Positions 24,173-32,335 are shown, numbered from the stretch's first letter. The stretch is DNA of 34,251 nucleotides from Anaerolineae bacterium (GCA_022013675.1 JAKLPW010000423.1:1-34251); one strand, 5' to 3'. Translations and numbers: made by a program. Notes: a model not told the origin generated them from the letters alone.

Positions 24173-26037
24173 GGCACGTTTTCCTTCTCTGACACTTCTT
24201 TCTCAGTCTCAACCTCAGGGCCTACCTTATAGCGCTCTGGCCAGGGCTGGAAACGGGAGAAGAACTCCTCCCTCTTTACAGAGCCATCAGGCCAACGGAT
24301 AATGCGATAGAGAGTAACATCCAGACCTTCCCGGGAGCTTTCCAGTTGCTTCTTGGTCCCAGGGGGCAAGGAGGGATCCAATTCATAGACCGGGTCCGGG
24401 GGCGGCACTCTGTCCGATATCTGGGGTTCCTCCATCTCCACAGTACGGCCTGTCCCAGTTCCGTAGAAATCAAAGATCAAGGATTCCTTCACGCGATCTG
24501 CGTGGGTCTGGATGAGGACAGCATGTTTCGTGTCATTGGTGAACTTAAAGTCTACCGAGGGCGAGAAAATGGCCGCATCCAGACCGAGAGGAGGTTCATA
24601 CCAACCGACGCGATAGGCGTGTGGCCAGCGCTCGACGATGGGAAAGCCCCCGAAGAAAGCGGCACGAAAGCAGGTTGTGGAGACCTGACACACACCGCCT
24701 CCAGGGCCCAGGATTGTGCGATCGCCGAAGATCACCCACGATTCCTCAAACCCATAGGCTTCAGACACTGCTCCCAGATAGTGATTGAAGGAGAAGGTCT
24801 CGCCTGGCAACACGACCACACCGTGGAAGCGCGCGGCGGCCACCTCGATATTACGCGCGCGTTCCTCGGAGGAACCTTTGAAGAAGGTCTCTCCCCGGCC
24901 CATCAATTCGCGGATGCCCAGCTCGTCGCTATGCTCAACGGAGACACGCGCCGGCGTGGATTCGACGGACAACGGAATGACTCGCTGATCAGCTTTCACC
25001 TGAGATTCAATGAGGCCGACAGTGTCGGTGATGTTCAAGGCCAGGCCATCCTGACTCATCACCGTGGGCACCAGTTGTCCCGTGACCGGATTGTATTCAA
25101 AACGAGCGTCACGAGAAGGCCGAGCGATCTGCATGTCCAATCGAGATACCCACTCTGCCAACTCTTCTCGATCCAGACCTATGCTCAGATCCACTCGTCC
25201 CTCGGGAGTAGCAACCTGTCGAATGACGAGCATCTTGGCCAGAGCGGCTTGGTCTAGCGTCCAGGTACGCTTGCTCTCTGTCAGAGCCGTCCCGTCTTCT
25301 GCATCAGGCACCCGGTCGGAGAACGAAAGAATAATGGGGGCACTCAGGATGCGCTCGGCCTGAGCACGGCCCATCTCCACATCCAGCACCGGTGGACGTA
25401 TCTCGACGACTGACAGTTCAAGCCGTTCCAGGGGAGAACTGCCCAGTTGCTCTCGCAGGCGCTGGCAAGTGGCAGCAACTGCCAGCTCCCGTCCGGGCCG
25501 GCTTGGCTCGACCCGTACTTGAAGCCCAGTAATTACTAAGCTAGCGTTACGGGCAGGATGGTCGATGTCTCGCGCCAGCCGTCCCAGATAGACCGCACAG
25601 CGACCTTCATCAAGATCGAGCACTGGCGTGAGCGAGCGATCTTTCAAGAGAAGCTCGAGTTGCGTGCGAATGTCGTGGCGAAACTCGCCGCTCCTGCCCA
25701 GCGCATAGGCAGCAGCTACAGTCGCATTGATATCCACACTCACACCCATATCGGCCAGGGATGCCATCCACGACTGCTGAGCATCACTGAGCAGGATCGG
25801 CCGTTGAGCATAGTCGCGATAGTAGTCTTCCAGCAGTGTCTTAGCCTCGGAGCGAGCTTTTCCTCGCAAGTCCATCTCTTCGACGCGCACCCCGGGGTAG
25901 ATACGCTGGGCGTAGTGGGCTTGATGAATGATCATCGCCACGCCAGCGGCACCGATGCAGATGGCAAGGAAGAGTAGCAGGACTAGATAGGTGTTGCCGC
26001 GCTGCCGCGCTTCTGCATGAAGCCAATCCCCGATCAT
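24169..26037 (-). CDS. VanW-family cell-envelope protein with peptidoglycan-binding-like domains
   Basis: A protein of about 622 residues. A short cytoplasmic end is followed by one membrane helix (YLVLLLFLAICIGAAGVAMII) and a large outer part: YPGVRVEEMDLRGKARSEA opens the first PG_binding_4-type region, a second follows, then the VanW domain (about 400-540) with GVVVLPGETFSFNHYLG, GPGGGVCQVSTTCFRAAF and WYEPPLGLDAAI, and a G5-like basic tail. VanW-family proteins occur beside vancomycin-resistance clusters, but their function is unknown and no other van gene is here. I chose the ATG at 26037 with AGGAGG just upstream rather than the TTG at 26061. It overlaps ychF by 4 nt. Confidence 0.9.
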   Translation of the reverse strand: MIGDWLHAEARQRGNTYLVLLLFLAICIGAAGVAMIIHQAHYAQRIYPGVRVEEMDLRGKARSEAKTLLEDYYRDYAQRPILLSDAQQSWMASLADMGVSVDINATVAAAYALGRSGEFRHDIRTQLELLLKDRSLTPVLDLDEGRCAVYLGRLARDIDHPARNASLVITGLQVRVEPSRPGRELAVAATCQRLREQLGSSPLERLELSVVEIRPPVLDVEMGRAQAERILSAPIILSFSDRVPDAEDGTALTESKRTWTLDQAALAKMLVIRQVATPEGRVDLSIGLDREELAEWVSRLDMQIARPSRDARFEYNPVTGQLVPTVMSQDGLALNITDTVGLIESQVKADQRVIPLSVESTPARVSVEHSDELGIRELMGRGETFFKGSSEERARNIEVAAARFHGVVVLPGETFSFNHYLGAVSEAYGFEESWVIFGDRTILGPGGGVCQVSTTCFRAAFFGGFPIVERWPHAYRVGWYEPPLGLDAAIFSPSVDFKFTNDTKHAVLIQTHADRVKESLIFDFYGTGTGRTVEMEEPQISDRVPPPDPVYELDPSLPPGTKKQLESSREGLDVTLYRIIRWPDGSVKREEFFSRFQPWPERYKVGPEVETEKEVSEKENVP

Positions 26038-26081
26038 ATTCCTCCTACCTGCCCTCCGCAACGATGGAGCTAACTCTGATG

Positions 26082-26116
26082 ATTATACCCGGTTTCCGTA
26101 TCCCGTCCAGTGTCAA
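26082..26116 (-). promoter_or_regulatory. Possible promoter of vanW-family gene and ychF
   Basis: A perfect TATAAT (26087-26082 on the minus strand) about 45 nt before the start codon. A TTGACA exists but 23 nt away (26116-26111), too far for a standard promoter, so the -35 element is uncertain. Confidence 0.4.
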
Positions 26117-26148
26117 CAGGTGTCTGATCGCATTCGGACCACTGGCAA

Positions 26149-26191
26149 GGTGCAACGCACCTGAGCATGGCCCGTGGAGGTGCGTTGCACC
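26149..26191. repeat. 14-bp perfect inverted repeat with self-palindromic arms
   Basis: GGTGCAACGCACCT (26149-26162) and AGGTGCGTTGCACC (26178-26191) are exact inverse complements, 15 nt apart. Each arm is itself GGTGC-n3-GCACC, so one long hairpin or two small ones can form, as in REP-like elements. It lies between divergent genes and has no U-tract. Confidence 0.75.
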
Positions 26192-26235
26192 CGATTGCAG
26201 CCAAATACAATTGCCTCGCCAGACTCCGCCGCAAG

Positions 26236-26265
26236 TTGACTCGAGGGGACAACATATGGTAAGAT
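26236..26265 (+). promoter_or_regulatory. Promoter of the secreted twin-domain protein, with a 5' hairpin
   Basis: TTGACT (26236-26241), an 18-nt spacer and TAAGAT (26260-26265). A hairpin, CGCG...AGGGA-TG-TCCCT...CGCG (26275-26297), falls almost at the predicted 5' end of the mRNA. Confidence 0.55.
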
Positions 26266-26351
26266 GTAGCTGGACGCGACAGGGATGTCCCTACGCGCTC
26301 TCTTGCTGACAGAGCCCAGACGGAATTCAGCCATCGAAGGAGGTAACTCGA

Positions 26352-28001
26352 ATGAAAGCACGTTTCACACTGTTTGGTATCGGAGTTGCTATCTTAACCC
26401 TTCTGTCCTCCTTGAGTTCCTTGGCCCTGGAGCCAGCGTTGACGCCGTCATACCCATCGGCTCCAGACCCATGGCAAACGCCATCGTACCCATCGGCTCC
26501 AGACCCATGGCAAACGCTGCGGTCGCCCCATCCTGGCGAACTGCCCTCTCCACCAGAATCGTCCACCTCAGTGGATGCCGATGACTGGACCATCATCCTG
26601 GCCGACGGCTTCGAGGGGGACTTCCCCGGCGACTGGGTCCTTTCTGGCCACCCATATCTCACTTTCTGGAAGCGGGATTGCCGTGCCTCTGAGGGGACCT
26701 ACAGTGCCTGGTGCATCGGCAAGAGCACGAGTGGCCAATACTTGCCCTGCCGTAGCCTGTTCCCAACCACACAGTACAACCATCCATCGAATATGACGTA
26801 CGGCCCCTTCAGTCTGGAAGACGCCTGGGCCGCGGAATTGAGCTTCAGCTATTGGCTGGACATGGCCTACCCCGACGGAGGGGGGGCAGTTAGCGCGTCG
26901 ATGGGCAGACACTCATCCCGCCTCGGCCTCCTGAAAACGTATCCCGATGCTTCCGAGGGGTGCACAGATGGGTGGTGCACCATTACCGTGGACCTGGCTG
27001 CCTTTCCATACCTGGGCAACCTCTGCGGACAACCCGAGGTATGGATTGAGTTCTCGTCATACACCTTCTCTGGAAACGGTCAAGGGTTGTTCGTCGATGA
27101 CGTAGTGGTACGCGCGAAGTTTGGCGAGAGGCCGACGGCCACACCTACCCCAACAGCGACTGCCGGCCCGACGGCGACAGGTGCTCCAACATCAACACCT
27201 ACTGCCACGCGACAGCCCCCTACGAACCCGGTCTACCTACCCCTCATCCGGAACGCCGGGACGGTTGAGGGCACCCCGACGGTCACCATGACCCCGTTGA
27301 TGCCTACGCCCACGGCAACATTCACGCCGCCCCCGCCCACTCCCACGCCCACGGAAACGCCATCCGATGGCCCGGGTTGGCACAATGTAGTTGAGGAGGA
27401 CTTCGAGGGCGAGTGGCCGGGTGAGTGGGACCTGTTAGACAGGAGTTCCTATGACGGCGGCGAATACCTGTGGGGTAAGCGGGATTGCGATGCCTACGAG
27501 TCAACATACAGCGCCTGGTGTGTGGGCGGCGGCGCGGACGGCAGCCAGCTTCCGTGTGGGGTAGACTATCCGAATTTCGCTAGGTCGTGGATGATCTACG
27601 GGCCTTTTGCCCTGCCGGAAGCGGAACACGCGTATCTGACCTTCAGGCACCGTCCGGACATTGAACCCAACGTCGATACCCTTTTCATTGGGTTTTCACT
27701 GGACGGCGAGACGTTCTCGGGGGGTAGCGCAGCGATCCATACCTTCGATTGGTTCCTAATTGGCATGGATCTGAAGGGCGGGGGAGAGGACGTCACAGGC
27801 CAAGAGGAGGTGTGGATCGGGTTTGAGTTCCGAAGCGATAGAACCATCACCTACCCAGGAGCTTTCATTGACGACGTGGTGGTGACCTGGTGTGCCTCTG
27901 GCTGTTCCGAGTCTGCCATCGAGAGCATGTCAGGTGTAGACGGAAAGTGGCATTTGATCGAGCCCAAGTTCAAGGTCAAGGTGCTGAGGGCCATCGATTG
28001 A
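26352..28001 (+). CDS. Secreted protein with two related jelly-roll-like domains joined by a Pro/Thr linker
   Basis: A 549-residue extracellular protein. A signal peptide (residues 1 to about 25) is followed by a short repeat (two copies of PSYPSAPDPWQT), then two homologous domains of about 165 residues separated by a linker rich in TPTPTAT. Each domain has DGFEGDFPGDW / EDFEGEWPGEW, then KRDCxAxExTYSAWC(I/V)G, a paired Cys, YGPF and a final FxDDVVV strand, the pattern of the carbohydrate- or surface-binding domains found in immune-inhibitor-A-like and choice-of-anchor proteins. No protease motif or C-terminal anchor is visible. ATG 26352 follows AGGAGG. Substrate unknown; the resemblance is by eye. 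Confidence 0.8.
   Translation: MKARFTLFGIGVAILTLLSSLSSLALEPALTPSYPSAPDPWQTPSYPSAPDPWQTLRSPHPGELPSPPESSTSVDADDWTIILADGFEGDFPGDWVLSGHPYLTFWKRDCRASEGTYSAWCIGKSTSGQYLPCRSLFPTTQYNHPSNMTYGPFSLEDAWAAELSFSYWLDMAYPDGGGAVSASMGRHSSRLGLLKTYPDASEGCTDGWCTITVDLAAFPYLGNLCGQPEVWIEFSSYTFSGNGQGLFVDDVVVRAKFGERPTATPTPTATAGPTATGAPTSTPTATRQPPTNPVYLPLIRNAGTVEGTPTVTMTPLMPTPTATFTPPPPTPTPTETPSDGPGWHNVVEEDFEGEWPGEWDLLDRSSYDGGEYLWGKRDCDAYESTYSAWCVGGGADGSQLPCGVDYPNFARSWMIYGPFALPEAEHAYLTFRHRPDIEPNVDTLFIGFSLDGETFSGGSAAIHTFDWFLIGMDLKGGGEDVTGQEEVWIGFEFRSDRTITYPGAFIDDVVVTWCASGCSESAIESMSGVDGKWHLIEPKFKVKVLRAID
26445..26516 (+). repeat. Two 36-nt in-frame tandem repeats
   Basis: Two adjacent 36-nt units with 34 identical positions, encoding PSYPSAPDPWQT twice just after the signal peptide. 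Synonymous changes occur only at two positions, so the duplication is recent. Confidence 0.9.
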
Positions 28002-28071
28002 GACAGATGTGTGCCGCGACATGAGTGTCGAAGAGTCCGTCTGACCCTTGATGGACGCGACGCGCAGAACT

Positions 28072-28233
28072 GATGCCTGGAGTCGAGGCTCGATCCGGGC
28101 AATGTGATCTTGCCTACCCTGGAGCCCGACTGAAGGCCCCACTCCGGCAGGCCCGATGCCTGGAGCCGAGGCTTCAGCCGGGCAACGATGTCTTCCTGCC
28201 CTCGAACCCGCCTGAAGGTTCTCCTCCGACAGG
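28072..28233. repeat. Two diverged tandem copies of an 80-nt sequence
   Basis: Both copies (28072-28151, 28155-28233) begin GATGCCTGGAG(T/C)CGAGGCT, share CCGGGCAA and CTGAAGG and end CCG(G/A)CAGG, an 83-nt period with many differences. Two minus-strand frames cross them but look like by-products. The rest of 28002-28339 shows nothing recognisable. Confidence 0.7.
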
Positions 28234-28339
28234 AACTCGCCCCCAAGCTGACGTACACCCAGTGTCACGGCTTCTATGTAGTCTGACTTGTGCTAGCGGT
28301 TCTGTCAGGGAATTGTCCGAAGAAAGACGCGACTATTAC

Positions 28340-28368
28340 TTGAAGTCAGCCTCCCGGCGTGCTATTAT
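28340..28368 (+). promoter_or_regulatory. Promoter of the glycerophosphodiester phosphodiesterase gene
   Basis: TTGAAG (28340-28345), a 17-nt spacer and TATTAT (28363-28368), giving a start near 28375. Confidence 0.7.
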
Positions 28369-28376
28369 GTATGTGA

Positions 28377-28407
28377 TACAAGGGGCAGGGGGAGACAGCC
28401 CCTTGTA
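28377..28407 (+). other. 10-bp hairpin at the 5' end of the phosphodiesterase mRNA
   Basis: TACAAGGGGC (28377-28386) pairs perfectly with GCCCCTTGTA (28398-28407) around an 11-nt purine-rich loop, starting within about 2 nt of the predicted transcription start and ending just before the GGGAGGGGGAG ribosome-binding site. It could protect the 5' end or limit translation. Confidence 0.6.
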
Positions 28408-28431
28408 CGTGGGAGGGGGAGAAAAGCGCGC

Positions 28432-29196
28432 ATGAAGGAGATCACGCGTCGCCTTTGGGTAGTTGCCCATCGGGGGGGAGCCGCTCTGGCAGCCGAGAAC
28501 ACCATGGCGGCCTTCCGCGCATCCACAGAGGCAGGCGCTGACATGCTTGAATTGGACGTGCGGCTGACGGCAGACAATCACCTGGTGATCTACCATGACC
28601 AGGAGCTTACTCGTACGGCCGGCATAAGCAGGCGTGTTGTTGACTGCTCTCTGAGAGAACTGCAGTTGCTGGATGTAGGCAGCTACTTCAACGAGGGCCT
28701 TGCAGGAGAGCGCGTCCCTACTCTACCAGAGGTGCTAGATTGGGCCCGAGGACGTGCCAGACTGCTTCTGGATCTCAAGCTAGAGCCACATCACGAGGCC
28801 CAGATCATCAAGGAAATCGTCGCCCGAAGGATGGAGTTCGACGTTGTCCTGGGCACACGTTCCCTGGAATCGCTCAAGGCGATGAAATCCCTTTGCCCAT
28901 TGATACGCACCGTGAGTCTTGCTCGCTCGCTATGGGCCACACAAGACATGGTTGATGAGCGCGTGGAGTTCGTACGGCTCTGGCACGAGTGGATCACGCC
29001 CGAGCACGTGCAGCGCTTCCACGATATGGGCCTGCCGGTCTGGGTAATGACCGGTGGACGCCATTCTCCGGACGTCGGAGAGACGACGATGGAAGAGTTA
29101 CGGGAGTTGAGGGCGGCAGCCGTGGATGGCGTCATCCTGAATGACCCGACGTTGGCTATTGAGGCGAACAGGGAGTTGCTTGGCATTGGGGAATAG
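28432..29196 (+). CDS. Glycerophosphodiester phosphodiesterase family protein
   Basis: A 254-residue TIM-barrel enzyme expected to hydrolyse glycerophosphodiesters to glycerol-3-phosphate and an alcohol. Family motifs: VVAHRGG near residue 9, AAENTMAAF, GADMLELDVRLTADNHLVIYHDQEL (metal-binding Glu/Asp and catalytic His), LLLDLKLE, and the C-terminal VDGVILNDPTL (usually DGIxTDxP). No signal peptide, so it is probably cytosolic like UgpQ. ATG 28432 follows GGGAGGGGGAG. It converges with the deacetylase gene 30 nt away. Confidence 0.93.
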   Translation: MKEITRRLWVVAHRGGAALAAENTMAAFRASTEAGADMLELDVRLTADNHLVIYHDQELTRTAGISRRVVDCSLRELQLLDVGSYFNEGLAGERVPTLPEVLDWARGRARLLLDLKLEPHHEAQIIKEIVARRMEFDVVLGTRSLESLKAMKSLCPLIRTVSLARSLWATQDMVDERVEFVRLWHEWITPEHVQRFHDMGLPVWVMTGGRHSPDVGETTMEELRELRAAAVDGVILNDPTLAIEANRELLGIGE

Positions 29197-29226
29197 CCCA
29201 ATCATCTTGCCCCGGCGACCCCATCC

Positions 29227-30339
29227 CTACACATGAAATGCTCTGCGAAGCTCACTCATCAGGGTGCCGAGGCGAGCTTCTACTTGAGCCAGTGTCTTCT
29301 CATCCAACTCCGGGCCCTGGTGATCCCGCAAAGTGCCTGGGCCATACTTCTCCACGTAGGCCGGCGGAAGCTTGTCAGGAAACTCTTGTCCGCTCATGAT
29401 GCCGTAGGCCAGCGTCCAGGCCCGAGGCACGACAGAGATATCGTAGCCCCCTCCTCCCAATGCCAGCCAGAGCGGAGCCAGTCCTCTCATCCCTGCTATC
29501 ACAGCCCCGTACCCTCGCGTGGTGAGGCAGAGATGCGTGAGGGGGTCCAGATAATGTGTGTCTATACCCAACTGGGTTACGATGATGTCAGGATGGTAGC
29601 GCTCTACCATAGGAATGACGACCTCCTCGAAGACCCTCAGGTACAGTTCATCGGTGGTGTACGGTGGCAGAGGAACGTTGACACAGAATCCCTCCCCCGC
29701 GCCTGCTCCCTGTTCATCCACGAAACCAGTCCCTGGGAAGAGATAGTGGCCGGACTCGTGGAGAGAAATGGTCAGCACCTGGTCCGTCTCGTAGAACGCC
29801 CGCTGCACGCCGTCCCCGTGGTGGGCATCTATGTCGATATAGGTCACGCGCAGACCCTGGCGAAGCAGATAGTGTATGGCAACAGCGACATCATTGAAGA
29901 CGCAGAACCCCGATGCCCGCTCAGGATCAGCATGATGCAGGCCACCGCCGAAGCTGAAGGCAGTACTCACGTCACCGCTCAAGAGCATCTCCGCTCCGGT
30001 GATGGCGGACCCCACCTTCAGCGATTCGATTTCCCACATGTGGGGGAAGACGGGATTGTCCCCGGGGCCGAAGCCATAGCACCTGTAGTCGGGGAGTTCT
30101 TCACCGGCGCTGAGTCGCTGTACCACCTCGACGTACTTTGCGGTGTGGAAGAGACAGATCTCTTCGATGGTCGCAGGGCGTGGCTCCACCAGCAGGGAGT
30201 CGTGCTTCTCGAAGGCATTGTAGCCTTCCAGAAGCTCGTAGGTGCGGCGTAGTCGCTCGGGCCTGAGCGGATGGGAAGCTCCGTGGCCAGATTGCCACAG
30301 TGCCGGAGAGCAAAGGAAAGCACAGGAGGGGCGAGGCAT
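29227..30339 (-). CDS. acuC: Histone-deacetylase-family protein (AcuC-like)
   Basis: A zinc-dependent amidohydrolase of about 370 residues in the class I HDAC/AcuC superfamily. Visible: HPLRPERLRRTYELL, GGGLHHADPERASGFCVFNDVAVAI (catalytic His pair), YIDIDAHHGDGVQRAFY (zinc ligands), ISLHESGHYLFPGTG, and the last zinc-site Asp in TQLGIDTHYLDPLTHL. Bacterial relatives deacetylate acetyl-CoA synthetase or small amines; the substrate here is unknown. Start uncertain: ATG 30339 (MPRPSCAFLCSP) fits family N-termini, ATG 30351 and a TTG at 30381 (5 nt after the upstream stop) are possible. Part of the inverted-repeat element at 30327-30426 encodes its first residues. Confidence 0.9.
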   Translation of the reverse strand: MPRPSCAFLCSPALWQSGHGASHPLRPERLRRTYELLEGYNAFEKHDSLLVEPRPATIEEICLFHTAKYVEVVQRLSAGEELPDYRCYGFGPGDNPVFPHMWEIESLKVGSAITGAEMLLSGDVSTAFSFGGGLHHADPERASGFCVFNDVAVAIHYLLRQGLRVTYIDIDAHHGDGVQRAFYETDQVLTISLHESGHYLFPGTGFVDEQGAGAGEGFCVNVPLPPYTTDELYLRVFEEVVIPMVERYHPDIIVTQLGIDTHYLDPLTHLCLTTRGYGAVIAGMRGLAPLWLALGGGGYDISVVPRAWTLAYGIMSGQEFPDKLPPAYVEKYGPGTLRDHQGPELDEKTLAQVEARLGTLMSELRRAFHV

Positions 30340-30426
30340 CTCACAGAACATGCTGTCTGGTCCAGATGTTACATCTGTCAATGGCTCTATCCCGTTCCAG
30401 GCTTCTCACGGAGATGCCTCGCCCCT
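30327..30426. mobile_element. 100-bp element with 16-bp terminal inverted repeats, spanning a gene junction
   Basis: AGGGGCGAGGCATCTC (30327-30342) and its exact inverse complement (30411-30426) flank 68 nt. The right end lies in the 3' end of the CysQ-like gene and the left end in the 5' end of acuC; between them are the CysQ stop codon and every candidate acuC start. Size and ends suit a miniature inverted-repeat element, but no target duplication is visible. Confidence 0.5.
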
Positions 30427-31229
30427 ACCCGCGCTATCGTGGCAACTATGAGATCGTGATTCTTGCCGTTGCTGGCCAGGATTCCGTGTCGTTGGTGGAC
30501 ATCTTCTTGATTGTAGCGGATGGGGAGTCCCCGCAAATCGGTCATGATGCCTCCTGCCTCGCGCAGGATAGCTTCGGGCGCACAGACGTCCCACTCTTTC
30601 GACATGCTGCCAGTGTTGATGTAGACATCAGCCTCCTGTTGGCAGATGAGCCCTACCTTAAGGCCTGCGCTCCCGTGACTGAGGTGCTGGCTGATGCCCA
30701 GAGCCTGCTGTATGGCCACTACCTTGGAGCTGAGATGCGTCCGACTGGATACCAGACACATTCGGGGCGCTTCGGAGATGTCTGAGACATGCAGGGATGT
30801 CACTCTTCCGCGGTGGTCCATGAAGGCCCCAAACCCTTTCGAGGCATAATAGAGGAGATCGTTGGTGGGCTGGTATACCACCCCCAGGATTGGCTGTCCA
30901 TCAATGAGAAGACCGATCATGACCGAGAACTCATCGTCACGGTTGATGAAGTCTTGGGTGCCATCTACGGGGTCTACCAGCCAGACACGGGAGGAAGAGA
31001 ACCTTAAGCCATCGTCCGCGGACTCCTCCGCCAGGATTGCATCGCGGGGGAAGGTTTTCTCGAGACCTCTAACGATAAGCTCGTTGGCAACCCGATCCGC
31101 CAGTGTAACGGGTTCATCTCCAGCCTTGAATTCCACCTCGTACTCCCGGCCATGGTAGACCGGGAGTATCTTCTTTCCGGCCTCTCGCGCCAGATCAATG
31201 GCCTGGGCGAGTTCTCGTTGCAGTCGCAT
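30387..31229 (-). CDS. Inositol-monophosphatase-superfamily phosphatase, CysQ-like
   Basis: A metal- and lithium-sensitive-type phosphatase of about 280 residues. Motifs: EFKAGDEPVTLADRVANELI, AILAEES (metal Glu), VWLVDPVDGTQDFI (metal Asp pair; family WxxDPxDGT), and SKEWDVCAPEAILREAGG. DGTQDFI favours 3'(2'),5'-bisphosphate nucleotidase (CysQ) over inositol monophosphatase, but histidinol phosphatase cannot be excluded. ATG 31229 has GGCGGGAG upstream; a GTG at 31259 overlapping lgt by 8 nt is an alternative. The last residues, VGARHLREKPGTG, run beyond the usual end and derive partly from the inverted-repeat element. Confidence 0.88.
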   Translation of the reverse strand: MRLQRELAQAIDLAREAGKKILPVYHGREYEVEFKAGDEPVTLADRVANELIVRGLEKTFPRDAILAEESADDGLRFSSSRVWLVDPVDGTQDFINRDDEFSVMIGLLIDGQPILGVVYQPTNDLLYYASKGFGAFMDHRGRVTSLHVSDISEAPRMCLVSSRTHLSSKVVAIQQALGISQHLSHGSAGLKVGLICQQEADVYINTGSMSKEWDVCAPEAILREAGGIMTDLRGLPIRYNQEDVHQRHGILASNGKNHDLIVATIARVGARHLREKPGTG

Positions 31230-31251
31230 GGGCCCACTCCCGCCGTACTGC

Positions 31252-32124
31252 TCACGCACCCTCGCGTTCGTCGGTCACGCTCTCTTCCGTTGCCAGGGAA
31301 AGCTCCGCGCTCTCCTCAGCCAGTGGCTTCTGTTTGGCGATGAAGTGACGGTAGACGAGGATGCCACCACACAAGACAAACGCGGCGAGCGCGAAGAGTT
31401 GGGCGGTGGGAATACCGGCGATCCTCCATAGATCAGGCTCAGCACGCTGGTACTCCAGGAAGAAGCGCCCCAAGGGGTAGAGCACACCATAGAAGCAAGC
31501 AATGTCACCGGGAAGCAATCGCTTCTTGTAGCGTCGAGATAGGAACCAGAGGATACCAAAGCTCAGAAGATTCCAGATGGATTCGTATAAGAAAGTGGGG
31601 TGGAAGCGCCCATCGTACTGCGCAAACTGGGGATATTGGAAGTCGCGCCTGGCGTGATCGATGTATATTCCCCACGGCAAGTCAGTCGGAAACCCGAAGA
31701 GTTCCTGATTGAAGAAGTTGCCCCACCGACCCAGAGCCTGGGCCAGGGGAACACCAACGAATGCGTAGTCTCCCCACTGAAGGAACGAGAGCTTGTTACG
31801 CTTCGTGTAGATATACATCCCCACCATGCCACCGAGGACGGCCCCGTAGATGCCAAAGCCGGCCATGTGCAATCCAAAGATCTGGTCGAGATTCTGGGCA
31901 TAGATTTCGTCCCACTTGTGAATTACGTGATACAGTCGTGCGCCGACGACGCCGAATATGAGGCACCATACCAGTGCACTCCAGACATGATCCGGATCTT
32001 CGCCGTCGTCCGCGACTAGCTTGCCGGCGACTGTCGCAGCGAGAACGACGCCAGTCATGATCAGGAATCCGTACCAGTAGATGGTGATGGGGCCGATTTG
32101 TAAGAGAATGGGATCAGGAGTCAC
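31252..32124 (-). CDS. lgt: Prolipoprotein diacylglyceryl transferase
   Basis: A 290-residue integral membrane enzyme that moves diacylglycerol from phosphatidylglycerol to the lipobox cysteine of prolipoproteins. About seven hydrophobic segments are visible. Conserved: IGPITIYWYGFLI, GARLYHVI, the signature ALGRWGNFFNQELFG, HPTFLYESIWNLL and GRFFLEYQRAE. The HGGL motif of many Lgt proteins is IYGAVLGGM here. The tail after the last helix is acidic. It starts a minus-strand run lgt-cysQ-acuC and would act on the lipoprotein encoded at 6223. Confidence 0.95.
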   Translation of the reverse strand: MTPDPILLQIGPITIYWYGFLIMTGVVLAATVAGKLVADDGEDPDHVWSALVWCLIFGVVGARLYHVIHKWDEIYAQNLDQIFGLHMAGFGIYGAVLGGMVGMYIYTKRNKLSFLQWGDYAFVGVPLAQALGRWGNFFNQELFGFPTDLPWGIYIDHARRDFQYPQFAQYDGRFHPTFLYESIWNLLSFGILWFLSRRYKKRLLPGDIACFYGVLYPLGRFFLEYQRAEPDLWRIAGIPTAQLFALAAFVLCGGILVYRHFIAKQKPLAEESAELSLATEESVTDEREGA

Positions 32125-32179
32125 TCTGTCCTCCTTCTTCTTTCTTTGAGATAGTAAGATATGGATGCGAACAGCGATA

Positions 32180-32208
32180 ATTATACTCCAAAAGGAAAGA
32201 TTTGACTA
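32180..32208 (-). promoter_or_regulatory. Promoter of the lgt run
   Basis: On the minus strand, TAGTCA (32208-32203), a 17-nt spacer and a perfect TATAAT (32185-32180), about 55 nt before the lgt start codon. Confidence 0.65.
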
Positions 32209-32227
32209 GAATGGATAGAATGGGACA

Positions 32228-32256
32228 TTGACACGCTTGGAGACTTACGCTAGAAT
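32228..32256 (+). promoter_or_regulatory. Promoter of the restriction-modification pair
   Basis: Consensus TTGACA (32228-32233), a 17-nt spacer and TAGAAT (32251-32256). It is back-to-back with the lgt promoter. No controller-protein gene or C-box was seen. Confidence 0.8.
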
Positions 32257-32335
32257 ACAGCCAACTTGGTAAGAATCTTCCATCGAGCATGCAGTCTATC
32301 CTGCAGCATCATCGGTGGCACTGGAGAGAGCAAGA

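Noticed and set aside
24346-25257. 303-codon plus-strand frame inside the vanW-family gene
   Set aside because: Antisense to a clear family member, with no recognisable domains.
24169-26037. Vancomycin-resistance locus
   Set aside because: Only a VanW-family domain is present; no ligase, dehydrogenase, dipeptidase or two-component genes occur, and the family is common in non-resistant bacteria.
27851-28268. Minus-strand frames of 112-135 codons over the end of the secreted-protein gene and the spacer
   Set aside because: They arise from the diverged 80-nt repeat, lack a good ribosome-binding site and resemble no known protein.
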